Of a stretch of DNA of 39,099 nucleotides, positions 7,758-15,651 are shown piece by piece (within the stretch, counting starts at the first letter, position 1; each line of letters starts with the position of its first letter). A model generated the notes under the pieces. The model made no database searches. It was not told the origin of the DNA and saw nothing but the letters and a program-made list of their open reading frames with translations. The DNA comes from JALEVB01 sp022768265. GTDB taxonomy: Bacteria; Bacillota_I; Bacilli_A; Erysipelotrichales; Erysipelotrichaceae. The stretch is from assembly GCA_034168985.1 (NCBI GenBank), contig JAXFJE010000012.1:1-39099 (forward strand), in the 5' to 3' direction. The position numbers were made by a program, and so were the translations under genes.

Positions 7758-9221
7758 ATGGAATTGATATTAAAAGCAAAAGACATTCGTGTGGAATTCA
7801 AAGGACGCGATGTTTTAGATATAGATGAATTAGAAGTATATGATTATGACCGTATTGGTTTAGTGGGAGCAAATGGTGCAGGGAAAAGCACTCTACTCAA
7901 GGTACTTTTAGGAGAATTAACTCCCCCAGGATGTAAATTAAATCGTCTGGGTGAACTTGCCTATATCCCTCAGTTGGACGAAGTAACTTTGCAGAAAGAA
8001 AAAGATTTTGCACTTGTAGGAAAGCTTGGTGTTGAACAATTAGATATACAGACCATGAGCGGTGGTGAAGAAACAAGGCTTAAAATAGCACAGGCTTTAT
8101 CAGCACAGGTTCATGGTATTTTAGCGGATGAACCTACGAGTCATTTAGACCGTGAAGGAATTGATTTTCTAATTGGACAGTTAAAATATTTTACAGGTGC
8201 ACTGTTAGTTATTAGCCATGACCGTTATTTTCTTGATGAGGTAGTAGATAAAATATGGGAACTGAAAGATGGCAAAATCACTGAGTATTGGGGAAACTAT
8301 TCTGATTATCTTCGCCAGAAAGAAGAAGAACGCAAGAGCCAAGCTGCAGAATACGAACAATTTGTTGCGGAACGTGCCCGATTGGAAAGGGCTGCAGAGG
8401 AAAAGCGAAAACAGGCTCGTAAAATAGGACAGAAGGCAAAAGGTGCTTCAAAGAAAAAAAGTACTGAAGGCGGAGGGCGTTTAGCTCATCAAAAATCAAT
8501 AGGAAGTAAGGAAAAAAAGATGCATAATGCCGCTAAATCCCTAGAACATAGGATTGCGGCCTTAGGAAGTGTAGAAGCTCCAGAAGATATTCGTAGGATT
8601 CGTTTCAGGCAAAGTAAAGCATTGGAGCTCCACAATCCATATCCTATTGTCGGTAAGGAAATTAATAAAATATTTGGAGATAAAGTATTGTTTGAAAATG
8701 TATCTTTTCAAATTCCGCTTGGCGCAAAAGTGGCATTAACTGGTGGTAATGGAACAGGAAAAACAACTTTAATCAAAATGATCTTAAACCATGAAGATGG
8801 AATTTCTATTTCACCTAAGGCAAAAATAGGCTACTTTGCACAAAATGGTTACAAGTACGACAGTAATAAGAAAGTATTGGAGTTTATGCAGGAAGATAGT
8901 GATTACAATGTTTCAGAAATTCGTTCAGTGCTAGCATCGATGGGGTTTAAACAAAACGATATTGGGAAAAGTTTATCTGTTTTAAGCGGCGGAGAAATTA
9001 TAAAATTGTTGCTAGCTAAAATGCTTATGGGCAGATATAACATCCTACTAATGGATGAACCAAGCAACTTCCTTGACATACCAAGCTTAGAGGCTTTGGA
9101 AATTTTAATGAAGGAGTATGCTGGAACTATAGTGTTTATCACCCATGACAAACGGTTGCTTGATAATGTGGCTGATGTGATTTATGAAATTAGTGATAAG
9201 AAAATAAATCTGAAACATTAA
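7758..9221 (+). CDS. msr(D): Msr(D) ABC-F ribosome protection protein
   Basis: A 487-residue ABC-F protein with two ATPase domains and no membrane segments. Walker A motifs are GANGAGKST (about residue 35) and GGNGTGKTT (about 330); signatures MSGGE and LSGGE and Walker B ADEPTSHLD and MDEPSNFLD follow. Between the domains is a long, Lys/Arg/Glu-rich linker (about 190-280) that reaches the ribosome and displaces bound macrolides and ketolides. It matches Msr(D) nearly throughout, including MELILKAKDIRVEFKGRDVL and the end KINLKH. ATG at 7758 follows GACAGGAGGA; the in-frame upstream starts overlap the leader peptide. It works with mef in one transcription unit. Confidence 0.95.
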   Translation: MELILKAKDIRVEFKGRDVLDIDELEVYDYDRIGLVGANGAGKSTLLKVLLGELTPPGCKLNRLGELAYIPQLDEVTLQKEKDFALVGKLGVEQLDIQTMSGGEETRLKIAQALSAQVHGILADEPTSHLDREGIDFLIGQLKYFTGALLVISHDRYFLDEVVDKIWELKDGKITEYWGNYSDYLRQKEEERKSQAAEYEQFVAERARLERAAEEKRKQARKIGQKAKGASKKKSTEGGGRLAHQKSIGSKEKKMHNAAKSLEHRIAALGSVEAPEDIRRIRFRQSKALELHNPYPIVGKEINKIFGDKVLFENVSFQIPLGAKVALTGGNGTGKTTLIKMILNHEDGISISPKAKIGYFAQNGYKYDSNKKVLEFMQEDSDYNVSEIRSVLASMGFKQNDIGKSLSVLSGGEIIKLLLAKMLMGRYNILLMDEPSNFLDIPSLEALEILMKEYAGTIVFITHDKRLLDNVADVIYEISDKKINLKH

Positions 9222-9356
9222 ACTTAAGGTAGTCGCTGGTCAGAATAGTCTTCTCTGGCTGGCGGCTTCGTTGTTAAAGTAAAAAGACTTTTTTTCTTTG
9301 GCAAACATTACATTAATGAATATTAAAATAATTTAAATAAGGGAGGTTGGTTATAG

Positions 9357-9803
9357 GTGGTTGATAATAACACAGTCATGAAATCTGGGAGATGTATAGA
9401 ATGTGGAGCTAAAGAGACCGATGGTTTTTCATGCCATGAGCTATTCGGGTTCCCTCTTGTATGGGAGCATAATGATCCAAAGCTATATGAGTTACATTTT
9501 TGGCTTGTTTCGTGCTATATGATCCAGCATCCTTCGAATTTTACTGAAGAAGGATATACAAATTTAGTAAATCTTTTTATTAACGCTTTTGATAATGATT
9601 GGGATACACCATATATTCTTAAGAAAAATTGAGAAATAGTAAAGTCATTAAGCAAAATAACAAACCCTTTACCAAGCAACGCAAGAAAGCGTGAACTAAG
9701 ACTTTGGCCTATGACAATTGAAGATATATATTTAGGTCGGGAGCAAAATGCAATCGTTAATATTAATAAATGGAAAGAGCAAATAAGAAACGAATTAAGG
9801 TAA
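9357..9803 (+). pseudogene. DUF5946-like gene interrupted by an in-frame TGA
   Basis: GTG at 9357, after GGGAGG, starts a frame with a zinc-type pair CIEC near residue 13 and a PLVWEHNDPKLYELHFW segment typical of DUF5946 proteins. A TGA at 9630-9632 stops it after 91 residues, yet the same frame stays open for another 56 codons (EIVKSLSK..., RELRLWPMTIEDIYLG, IRNELR) to TAA at 9801-9803. The total of about 148 codons suits the family. One point mutation explains it best. The first 91 residues may still be made. The function of the family is unknown to me. It lies between msr(D) and the vat gene. Confidence 0.75.
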
Positions 9804-9837
9804 TGAAGTAATTAAAGATTAAAGGAGCTAATATTTT

Positions 9838-10476
9838 ATGATAGGACCAGATAAGAAAAAACTTTATCCAAATGAAAATATAAAGACGGTTTGTTTTATA
9901 AGCAATCTACCTAAAAGACCCAATGTGGAGATTGGGGAATATACCTATTATAGTGATAATAAAAAAACACCGGAGAAATTTTATGATAATATAGAGCACC
10001 ATTACGAATTTCTAGGGGATAAACTTTTAATAGGAAAGTTCTGTGCAATTGCAGAGGGTGTTAAGTTTATTATGAATGGTGCAAATCATAGAATGGATGG
10101 AATTACAACCTATCCCTTTAATATCTTTGGCCATGGATGGGAAAAGGTGACTCCTACAATTGAACAACTTCCTTTTAAGGGAGATACAGTGATTGGCAAT
10201 GATGTATGGATAGGTCAAAATGTTACCATTATGCCGGGTATTAAAATTGGTGATGGTGCGATTATTGCCGCTAATTCAACAGTAGTGAAAAGTGTTGAGC
10301 CATATACAATATATGGTGGGAATCCAGCTAAGTTTATCAAAAAACGCTTTAGTGACGAAAAGATTGAATTCTTGCTAAAGCTACAATGGTGGAACTGGAG
10401 CGAAGAGGAAATATTTAATAATCTTGAAATGTTAACATCCAAAGCAGGGTTAGAGCAATTCATGAAAAATTCCTAG
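9838..10476 (+). CDS. vat: Vat-type streptogramin A O-acetyltransferase
   Basis: A 212-residue left-handed beta-helix acetyltransferase of the xenobiotic (CatB/Vat) group. It inactivates group A streptogramins by acetyl-CoA-dependent O-acetylation. Vat landmarks are present: MNGANHRMDG with the catalytic histidine (about residue 82), the hexapeptide repeats IGNDVWIGQNVTIMPG and IGDGAIIAANS, and YGGNPAKFIKKRF, then the WWNW motif. Length equals that of Vat enzymes. It starts at 9838 after AAAGGAGC. The exact vat class cannot be decided by eye. It complements mef/msr(D) in covering the MLS drug group. Confidence 0.88.
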   Translation: MIGPDKKKLYPNENIKTVCFISNLPKRPNVEIGEYTYYSDNKKTPEKFYDNIEHHYEFLGDKLLIGKFCAIAEGVKFIMNGANHRMDGITTYPFNIFGHGWEKVTPTIEQLPFKGDTVIGNDVWIGQNVTIMPGIKIGDGAIIAANSTVVKSVEPYTIYGGNPAKFIKKRFSDEKIEFLLKLQWWNWSEEEIFNNLEMLTSKAGLEQFMKNS

Positions 10477-10540
10477 ACTTGGGGCCTTTCTACCACGGCA
10501 CAAAAGGGAACTTAAATCTAGGGGGTGCTGGAATCTCGAT

Positions 10541-10588
10541 TTAGCTCTAATTATTGCGAGCTAAAGAAGGCAAGCTTCATCTTTAGCT
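10541..10588 (+). promoter_or_regulatory. Two mutually exclusive hairpins upstream of the lincosamide resistance gene
   Basis: GAGCTAA (10558-10564) can pair with TTAGCTC (10541-10547). The overlapping AGCTAAAG (10559-10566) can pair with CTTTAGCT (10581-10588). This resembles an attenuation switch, though no T-run and no ATG-started leader peptide were seen. The rest of 10,477-10,674 holds nothing else I can name. Confidence 0.35.
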
Positions 10589-10674
10589 TTGATTGGAACA
10601 ATAGACATTATATTATTAGGAGAAATAGCTTTGAGATTTATCACTTATAGATTTAATTTGAACGGAGGGATTAC

Positions 10675-11169
10675 ATGGTAAGTAAAACTGATGCCATTGA
10701 GATAATAACATATGCGGAAGAAAATGATATTAACATTTGGATAGATGGTGGTTGGGGAGTAGATGCTCTATTAGAAGAAGAAACAAGAGTACACAACGAT
10801 ATTGATTTATTTGTGGAAGAAAGTAATGGTAAAAAGTTTATTGAAATATTAAAAGAATATGGCTTTGCTGAAGTTATCGAAGCATATACCACCACATCTC
10901 ATACGGTTTATAAGGATAGTAAAGGTAGGATAATTGATCTTCATATATTTAAATTCAACGAACAAGGATACATTGTTTTTGAGGGAGAAGCATATCCTCC
11001 AGAAGTCTTTAGCGGCATTGGGGAAATAGGCGATAAAACGGTAAGATGTATCGATGCTGAAAATCAAGTGTTATTTCATCTGGGCTATGAGCATGATGAA
11101 AATGATATGCATGATGTAAAACTATTGTGCGAGAGATTTAATATTCCTGTACCGAGTGAATACAAGTAA
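10675..11169 (+). CDS. lnu: Lincosamide nucleotidyltransferase-like protein (Lnu family)
   Basis: A 164-residue nucleotidyltransferase. WIDGGWGVDALLEEETRVHNDIDLF (residues about 21-45) carries the GGWGVD loop and the D-x-D metal pair of Lnu/aminoglycoside-adenylyltransferase-like (pfam10706) enzymes. Lnu enzymes adenylate lincomycin and clindamycin. The C-terminus with LFHLGYEHDENDMHDV matches the same group, and 164 residues equals Lnu(A)/Lnu(C)-type lengths. ATG at 10675 follows ACGGAGGG. The target drug is inferred from family and from the company of macrolide and streptogramin genes; another small substrate is possible. Confidence 0.78.
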   Translation: MVSKTDAIEIITYAEENDINIWIDGGWGVDALLEEETRVHNDIDLFVEESNGKKFIEILKEYGFAEVIEAYTTTSHTVYKDSKGRIIDLHIFKFNEQGYIVFEGEAYPPEVFSGIGEIGDKTVRCIDAENQVLFHLGYEHDENDMHDVKLLCERFNIPVPSEYK

Positions 11170-11212
11170 CTGACAAATTCCGATTTAATTAGAATTTAGA
11201 GGAGGAAAAGAT

Positions 11213-11407
11213 ACGGCACGTTCTATTAAAGATTCCCTTTCTGGATTTGGAAGTGAACTGTTGGAACGAATAAGAGAAGATAGCAATGCAAGGCTAGATG
11301 AAGCTGACTTTGAAGAAAGAGTCATTGGGATTTATGCCTTAGCGAAGCAAAGGAATGTTTTCAGCAAGAAAGATACACTGAAGAAAAGTAAAGGATTTCT
11401 GTTGTAA
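11213..11407 (+). pseudogene. Small unknown gene with ACG in place of its start codon
   Basis: GAGGAGG at 11199-11205 is followed at normal distance by ACG GCA CGT TCT, where ATG would be expected. The frame then runs 64 codons (ARSIKDSLSGFG..., DEADFEERVIGIYALAKQRNVF) to TAA at 11405-11407. The composition looks coding: charged, helical and without stops. Either one T-to-C change destroyed the start or ACG is used weakly. I do not recognise the family. It lies between lnu and the AraC-type regulator, and the rest of 11,170-11,490 shows no other gene. Confidence 0.5.
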
Positions 11408-11534
11408 ACATCCCAAAGTTAAATTCAGTTTAACGATACTAATTACATGTAAGGGAATCGACAATACTGTGCACAGATTGTCGGAGGGATAAATGCATCC
11501 TTTGATAATATTGATGATGAAAGGAGATTGTTTG

Positions 11535-12413
11535 ATGGATTCTTTAAGAAGTATGAATAATGCATTGGCATATATTGAAGAGCACTTAACAGAGGAAATT
11601 GATTATAGTGAAGTATCTAAAATCGCATATTGTTCAGAGTATCATTTCAAGCGGATGTTTTCTTTTTTAGCAGGCATAAGTTTATCAGAATATATTCGGA
11701 GAAGAAGACTGACGTTGGCTGCACTTGATTTGAAAGATAGGGATTTGAGAATAATTGATGTAGCCGTCAAATATGGCTATAATTCGGCTGATTCATTTTC
11801 CCGTGCTTTTCATTCTCTGCATGGCATTCTCCCTTCTGAGGCAAGGAGTGAGAATATACAATTAAAAGCTTATCCTCGAATGACCTTTCAATTATCAATT
11901 AAAGGAGGATGCGAAATGAACTATCGTATTGTTGAGAAAGGACCTTTTAAGTTAGTAGGATTTAAGAAGAGAGTTCCAATTATTTTTGAAGGTGTCAATC
12001 CAGAGATTGCAAAAATGAGTGAACTTTTAACCATGGATGTTATTAATCAATTAAAAGCAATTTCAAATGTAGAACCTACAGGTATTATTAGTGCTTCCAC
12101 TAATTTTTCAGAAGGTAGAATGGAAGAGAAAGGAGAATTAGATCATTACATCGGGGTAGCAACATCAAGTAATGAAACTGCAGATTTTGATGTATTAAAA
12201 ATTGATGCTAGTACCTGGGCTGTATTTGAATCGATTGGACCATTTCCGGAAACACTTCAAAATGTGTGGGGTAGGATATACTCAGAGTGGTTTCCATCTT
12301 CAGGATACGAGGCGGTTGAAGGTCCTGAAATTTTATGGAATGAGAGTCCAGACACTGGAAATCCAAAGTATCGAAGCGAAATCTGGATTCCGGTAAAGAA
12401 AAAAGACTATTGA
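11535..12413 (+). CDS. AraC-family regulator with GyrI-like effector-binding domain
   Basis: A 292-residue protein. Residues 1-105 form an AraC-type double helix-turn-helix (YCSEYHFKRMFSFLAG and the second helix pair ending in HGILPSEAR). Residues about 130-292 are a GyrI-like/effector-binding domain with the usual AVFESIGPFPETLQNVWGRIYSEWFPSSG motif. This Rob/BltR-like layout binds small hydrophobic compounds and activates nearby genes. ATG at 11535 follows AAGGAG; an in-frame ATG at 11493 also has a fair site (CGGAGGG) and would add 14 residues. It closes the resistance cluster and may sense a toxic compound, but no target site could be identified. Confidence 0.88.
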   Translation: MDSLRSMNNALAYIEEHLTEEIDYSEVSKIAYCSEYHFKRMFSFLAGISLSEYIRRRRLTLAALDLKDRDLRIIDVAVKYGYNSADSFSRAFHSLHGILPSEARSENIQLKAYPRMTFQLSIKGGCEMNYRIVEKGPFKLVGFKKRVPIIFEGVNPEIAKMSELLTMDVINQLKAISNVEPTGIISASTNFSEGRMEEKGELDHYIGVATSSNETADFDVLKIDASTWAVFESIGPFPETLQNVWGRIYSEWFPSSGYEAVEGPEILWNESPDTGNPKYRSEIWIPVKKKDY

Positions 12414-12435
12414 TTACATTAATGTTTATTATTGA

Positions 12436-12464
12436 GGGCGCTCCTAGTAAGAGTGCCCTTTTCG
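12436..12464 (+). terminator. Terminator after the AraC-type gene
   Basis: GGGCGCTC (12436-12443) pairs with GAGTGCCC (12451-12458) with one G-T pair, followed by TTTTC. Confidence 0.8.
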
Positions 12465-12479
12465 TAAACGGTACGATTG

Positions 12480-12608
12480 GTGGATATGTTCCCGTCTACC
12501 GATAGTGCCAAAAACGCAGTGGATATGTTTCCGAGAACAGGCATACTCAAATGACATTCATTCTATCCTCTCGAGCCATGTGGAGACGGTAGTATTGTTG
12601 ATACGATA
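12480..12608 (+). other. Integration scar: duplicated and interrupted 3' end of an RlmD/RumA-type gene
   Basis: Two in-frame copies encoding VDMFP lie 39 bases apart: GTGGATATGTTCCCG at 12480 and GTGGATATGTTTCCG at 12519, the second continuing as RTG. After about 35 foreign bases, CCATGTGGAGACGGTAGTA encodes HVETVVLLIR and a stop (12606-12608). Joined, these give VDMFPRTG-HVETVVLL, the standard C-terminus of RlmD/RumA methyltransferases. No body of the gene is present. This fits the att junction of an element inserted at the 3' end of such a gene, and marks the right border of the island. Confidence 0.6.
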
Positions 12609-12621
12609 GTGGAGTTATTAG

Positions 12622-13131
12622 ATGGAAATTTGGGATTTATATAATAAACATCGTGAGAAAATAGGTAAGGATCATATTCGAGGACAAAGAATACAAGAAG
12701 GATATTATCATATTGTTGTTCATGTTTGGATTCGTAATAAGCAAGGAAAATTTATTATTTCTCAAAGGGCAGCTAATCGCAAAAACTATCCTTTGAAGTG
12801 GGAATGTGTTGGAGGTTCAGTTCTAAAAGGTGAGAATAGTTTTGATGGTGCAGTTAGAGAAGTAATGGAAGAAGTCGGAGTTAATCTTGATCATTTGTCT
12901 GGTGAAAATATCTGTAGTTACTTTAGAGAACAATTTAATGATATTGTTGATGTATGGTTATTTGAATATGACGGTGAGTTACAACTTCAAAACGCAACAA
13001 CAGATGAAGTAGTAGATTGTAAATGGATGTCATATAACGATATAAAAAGCTTATATGATATGGGAATGCTTGTGGATACTTTAAATTACTTTTTTGATAT
13101 TTTTAGACCTGATGGTAATTTTAATGAGTGA
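12622..13131 (+). CDS. NUDIX hydrolase (Idi/YfcD-like)
   Basis: A 169-residue protein whose NUDIX box is complete: GGSVLKGENSFDGAVREVMEEVGV, near residues 67-90, fits G-x5-E-x7-REUxEExGU. The N-terminal DLYNKHREKIG and the HIVVHVWIRNKQGKFIISQRA stretch resemble the isopentenyl-diphosphate isomerase-like NUDIX group, which includes enzymes acting on nucleotides and sugars. The substrate cannot be told. It begins 13 bases after the RlmD-like scar and is probably the first resident gene right of the island. The start at 12622 has GTGGAG upstream. Confidence 0.88.
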   Translation: MEIWDLYNKHREKIGKDHIRGQRIQEGYYHIVVHVWIRNKQGKFIISQRAANRKNYPLKWECVGGSVLKGENSFDGAVREVMEEVGVNLDHLSGENICSYFREQFNDIVDVWLFEYDGELQLQNATTDEVVDCKWMSYNDIKSLYDMGMLVDTLNYFFDIFRPDGNFNE

Positions 13132-13156
13132 TGTCTGTGGCATTTTCAATTAAAAG

Positions 13157-13203
13157 CTTCTAGATATTTATATTAATTATTAAATGACTAGAAGTTTTTT
13201 TTA
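13157..13203 (+). terminator. Terminator after the NUDIX gene
   Basis: CTTCTAG (13157-13163) pairs with CTAGAAG (13188-13194), followed by a run of T to about 13203. Confidence 0.75.
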
Positions 13204-13226
13204 TTATTAGTAATACCAATTTGATG

Positions 13227-13274
13227 TTAGATTATTATATAATATCTATATAAACTGGTTAGATAATAATCTAA
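13227..13274 (+). promoter_or_regulatory. Inverted-repeat operator candidate upstream of the MFS/ArsR unit
   Basis: TTAGATTATTAT (13227-13238) and ATAATAATCTAA (13263-13274) are perfect inverted copies enclosing a very AT-rich stretch with TATAAT at 13238-13243. It ends 18 bases before the MFS start. The unit encodes an ArsR-like regulator, so this could be its binding site and give autoregulation. Confidence 0.55.
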
Positions 13275-13292
13275 TAAAGATTGGGTGGATAT

Positions 13293-14522
13293 ATGTCTTA
13301 CAAAGTGTTATCAAAGAATCGTGATTATTGTTTGATGCAAGGGGCTAACTTTGTTAATCGTTTGGGTGATTCGATCGATGCGATTGCATTATCATGGTTG
13401 ATCTATGATTTGTCTCAAAGTCCAGCGATTGCAGCAATCAATTTTGCAATCAACTTTTTACCTACGGTATTATTACAACCTTTTATGGGGGCTTTTGTTA
13501 CCAACAAACCAAAGAAAGATATCATGGTATTAGCAGATATGGCACGTTTTTTGATCGTTAGCTTTTTAGCTGTGATGGTGTGGTTAAATCAAGCAACCTC
13601 ATTTATGATCATTTGTTGTACTTTTTTGATGTCGTGTTTTGAGACCTTGCGTTTGCCAGCAGCTAGCTCGATCTTACCTTTGCTCATCAATGAAAAAGAG
13701 TATTCAGTCGGGGTTTCCTTTGCTTCAGCCTTATCACGCATAACAGAATTAGTAGGAACAGGGATAGCTGGTTTTGTGATTGGTTTTTTAGGTTTGCATT
13801 TTGCCATTTTGTTAGATGGGCTATCTTTTCTGCTTAGTGGTTTGCTGATCATGTTGATCAAAGTTAAGGAAAGTTTTACCAATAGTGTGTTGAAAGCTAG
13901 CTTTAAAGAAAATTTTCTTTTTGGGATTCGCTATGCTTTGAAAAATAAAGCTTTGATGTATATCGCAATCATTGCATGTTTGGCAAATATGATGATAGTA
14001 CCATTTAATGCTTTACAGTCAGCTTTTGTTAGTTTGTATTATCATGGTGATGCTAGTATTCTTTCTATCATGGGCATTGGTGTTTCAATTGGCAGTATCT
14101 TGGGTGGTTTGCTTTATCCTAAAATAGTTGATCGTGTTAAGATTAAAACGATGTTGTTGACGATCTTTCCTACCTGTAGTTTATTTTATGTTTTCTCTTT
14201 GCTTTGTGGTAGGATCATGAATTATCAATTGATGATTGTTGCAATTGGTTTGGTTAATTTTTTGTTAGGTATCAATGTGGGGCTGGCTAATTGTTATGTA
14301 TCGGTATTATTGATGGTTAAATGTGAACAAGATTACTTATCAAGGGTTAGTGGTTTTTTCAATGCCATCAGTGTGATGTTTATGCCGGTATTATCGTTGA
14401 TCGTTAGTATCGTTAGCAATTATTTAACTATACCAACTATTTTTATAATAAGCGCTATTATTATGGCGATTATTAGTGTCATAACATATGTTGATAAAAG
14501 ATTGGAGATTTTAAATGCTTAA
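13293..14522 (+). CDS. MFS transporter (MFS_3/enterobactin-exporter-like)
   Basis: A 409-residue major facilitator with about 12 membrane segments. The N-terminus (LMQGANFVNRLGDSIDAIALSWLIYDLS) has the F-x-x-x-GD pattern of the MFS_3 group that holds Mef-type and siderophore exporters. It is well diverged from the mef gene of the island and uses the GATC-rich codon style of the resident genome. ATG at 13293 follows TTGGGTGG. It overlaps the regulator gene by 8 bases, so the two are co-translated, and an inverted repeat lies upstream. Substrate unknown; a drug or metabolite exporter under ArsR-like control is the likely role. Confidence 0.85.
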   Translation: MSYKVLSKNRDYCLMQGANFVNRLGDSIDAIALSWLIYDLSQSPAIAAINFAINFLPTVLLQPFMGAFVTNKPKKDIMVLADMARFLIVSFLAVMVWLNQATSFMIICCTFLMSCFETLRLPAASSILPLLINEKEYSVGVSFASALSRITELVGTGIAGFVIGFLGLHFAILLDGLSFLLSGLLIMLIKVKESFTNSVLKASFKENFLFGIRYALKNKALMYIAIIACLANMMIVPFNALQSAFVSLYYHGDASILSIMGIGVSIGSILGGLLYPKIVDRVKIKTMLLTIFPTCSLFYVFSLLCGRIMNYQLMIVAIGLVNFLLGINVGLANCYVSVLLMVKCEQDYLSRVSGFFNAISVMFMPVLSLIVSIVSNYLTIPTIFIISAIIMAIISVITYVDKRLEILNA

Positions 14523-15540
14523 GATTAATATTTTAGAACAGCCTATATATGTATTAGAAGCTCTGAATTTTTTAGGTTTAATTGCTAATGGGGAGATATT
14601 TAAGCGTACTAATAGTGATATCTTAGATATGAATATTGCTGATGATATGGTCATTGAGCTGAATAAAATTAAAAAAGCTATCAAACCAAACCATTTATCT
14701 TTATTTAAATTTATGCAAGGTACCAAGGCATCACTTGCGACTTGTTTGTTAAATAGTTTTGGTAATATCCTAGAAATGGAAAAGGATGATTATGTTGAAA
14801 GCATTGTGTCTAGGATAAATGTATATAAAAATAAGAGAATTGAAGCAATCACTATAGAGCAACATTTGGATATCGATGATTCATCTTGTGATCATGATTT
14901 TATGGGTGAATTACTTGCATTAAATTTGCAAGATAGCGATATGATCAGCTTGCTTAAAGCTTTAAATGATCCTAAACGTTATTTGACAATGATCATGGAT
15001 GATATCTATCAGGTAATACCATATTTTCAAGAACTTTTTGTTAAATATCAAGACAAATTAGATTTAGGTCTTTTTGATGAAAATAATACTTTGACTTTCT
15101 TATCTAAGATTAATTGTAAATTAGAAGGAAATATCGATATCATTCCTACGTTGGTTCATTATCATAGCTTGATGATCAATATCAAAGATAAAGATGATAG
15201 TAATATCAGCATGCATTGTGGTATGGCTATTAATGTTGCAAAATTGTTACAGCGTCCTAATTTTGATGATGATATGGAAAGCAAACTAGAAAGCTTTATA
15301 AAAGTTCTTAGCGATAAATCTAAATTAAAGATCTTAGAATTGTTGAAAGAACAAGAAATGTATGGTGCTCAATTAGCGAAAGTTTTGCAGCTTAAGACTC
15401 CAACGATTTCTTATCATATTGATGCCTTGATGAATGTAGGCTTGGTTAGTGCAAGAAGAATTAATAATCGGATGCATTATACTTATAATAAAGAAGCATG
15501 TTTAAAAATCTTGGATTATTTAAGGAATAAATTGGCTTGA
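14515..15540 (+). CDS. ArsR-like winged-helix regulator with large N-terminal domain
   Basis: A 341-residue protein. Only the last 80 residues are readily assigned: SFIKVLSDKSKLKILELLKEQEMYGAQLAKVLQLKTPTISYHIDALMNVGLV is an ArsR-type winged helix-turn-helix. The first 250 residues (many Asp/Ile/Leu, no membrane segments) form an unknown domain that may sense a ligand or contact other proteins. This domain order is known in ArsR-like proteins next to MFS exporters of Firmicutes. It overlaps the upstream MFS gene by 8 bases, and the inverted repeat at 13,227-13,274 is a candidate operator. Confidence 0.8.
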   Translation: MLKINILEQPIYVLEALNFLGLIANGEIFKRTNSDILDMNIADDMVIELNKIKKAIKPNHLSLFKFMQGTKASLATCLLNSFGNILEMEKDDYVESIVSRINVYKNKRIEAITIEQHLDIDDSSCDHDFMGELLALNLQDSDMISLLKALNDPKRYLTMIMDDIYQVIPYFQELFVKYQDKLDLGLFDENNTLTFLSKINCKLEGNIDIIPTLVHYHSLMINIKDKDDSNISMHCGMAINVAKLLQRPNFDDDMESKLESFIKVLSDKSKLKILELLKEQEMYGAQLAKVLQLKTPTISYHIDALMNVGLVSARRINNRMHYTYNKEACLKILDYLRNKLA

Positions 15541-15621
15541 AAGATATAATGAAAATTATAATTTCATTCTGTTTACAAAGTATGTCTATAATATGACCTA
15601 TATTATTATATAGCCTTTTTA

Positions 15622-15630
15622 TGTTACAAT
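15622..15630 (+). promoter_or_regulatory. Extended -10 promoter of the 2-hydroxyacid dehydrogenase gene
   Basis: TGTTACAAT: a TGn element followed by TACAAT at 15625-15630. It lies about 20 bases before the start at 15652; AAGGAG follows it. No clear -35. Confidence 0.45.
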
Positions 15631-15651
15631 CTTGTTAAGGAGATAACGAAT

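Noticed and set aside
9630..9632. TGA as a selenocysteine codon in the DUF5946-like gene
   Set aside because: No SECIS-like stem loop could be seen after it and the family is not known to use selenocysteine; a nonsense mutation is simpler.
10525..10650. GTG-started frame ahead of lnu as a small gene
   Set aside because: It covers the hairpin region, resembles no known leader peptide and has no conserved pattern; kept only as part of a weak attenuation idea.
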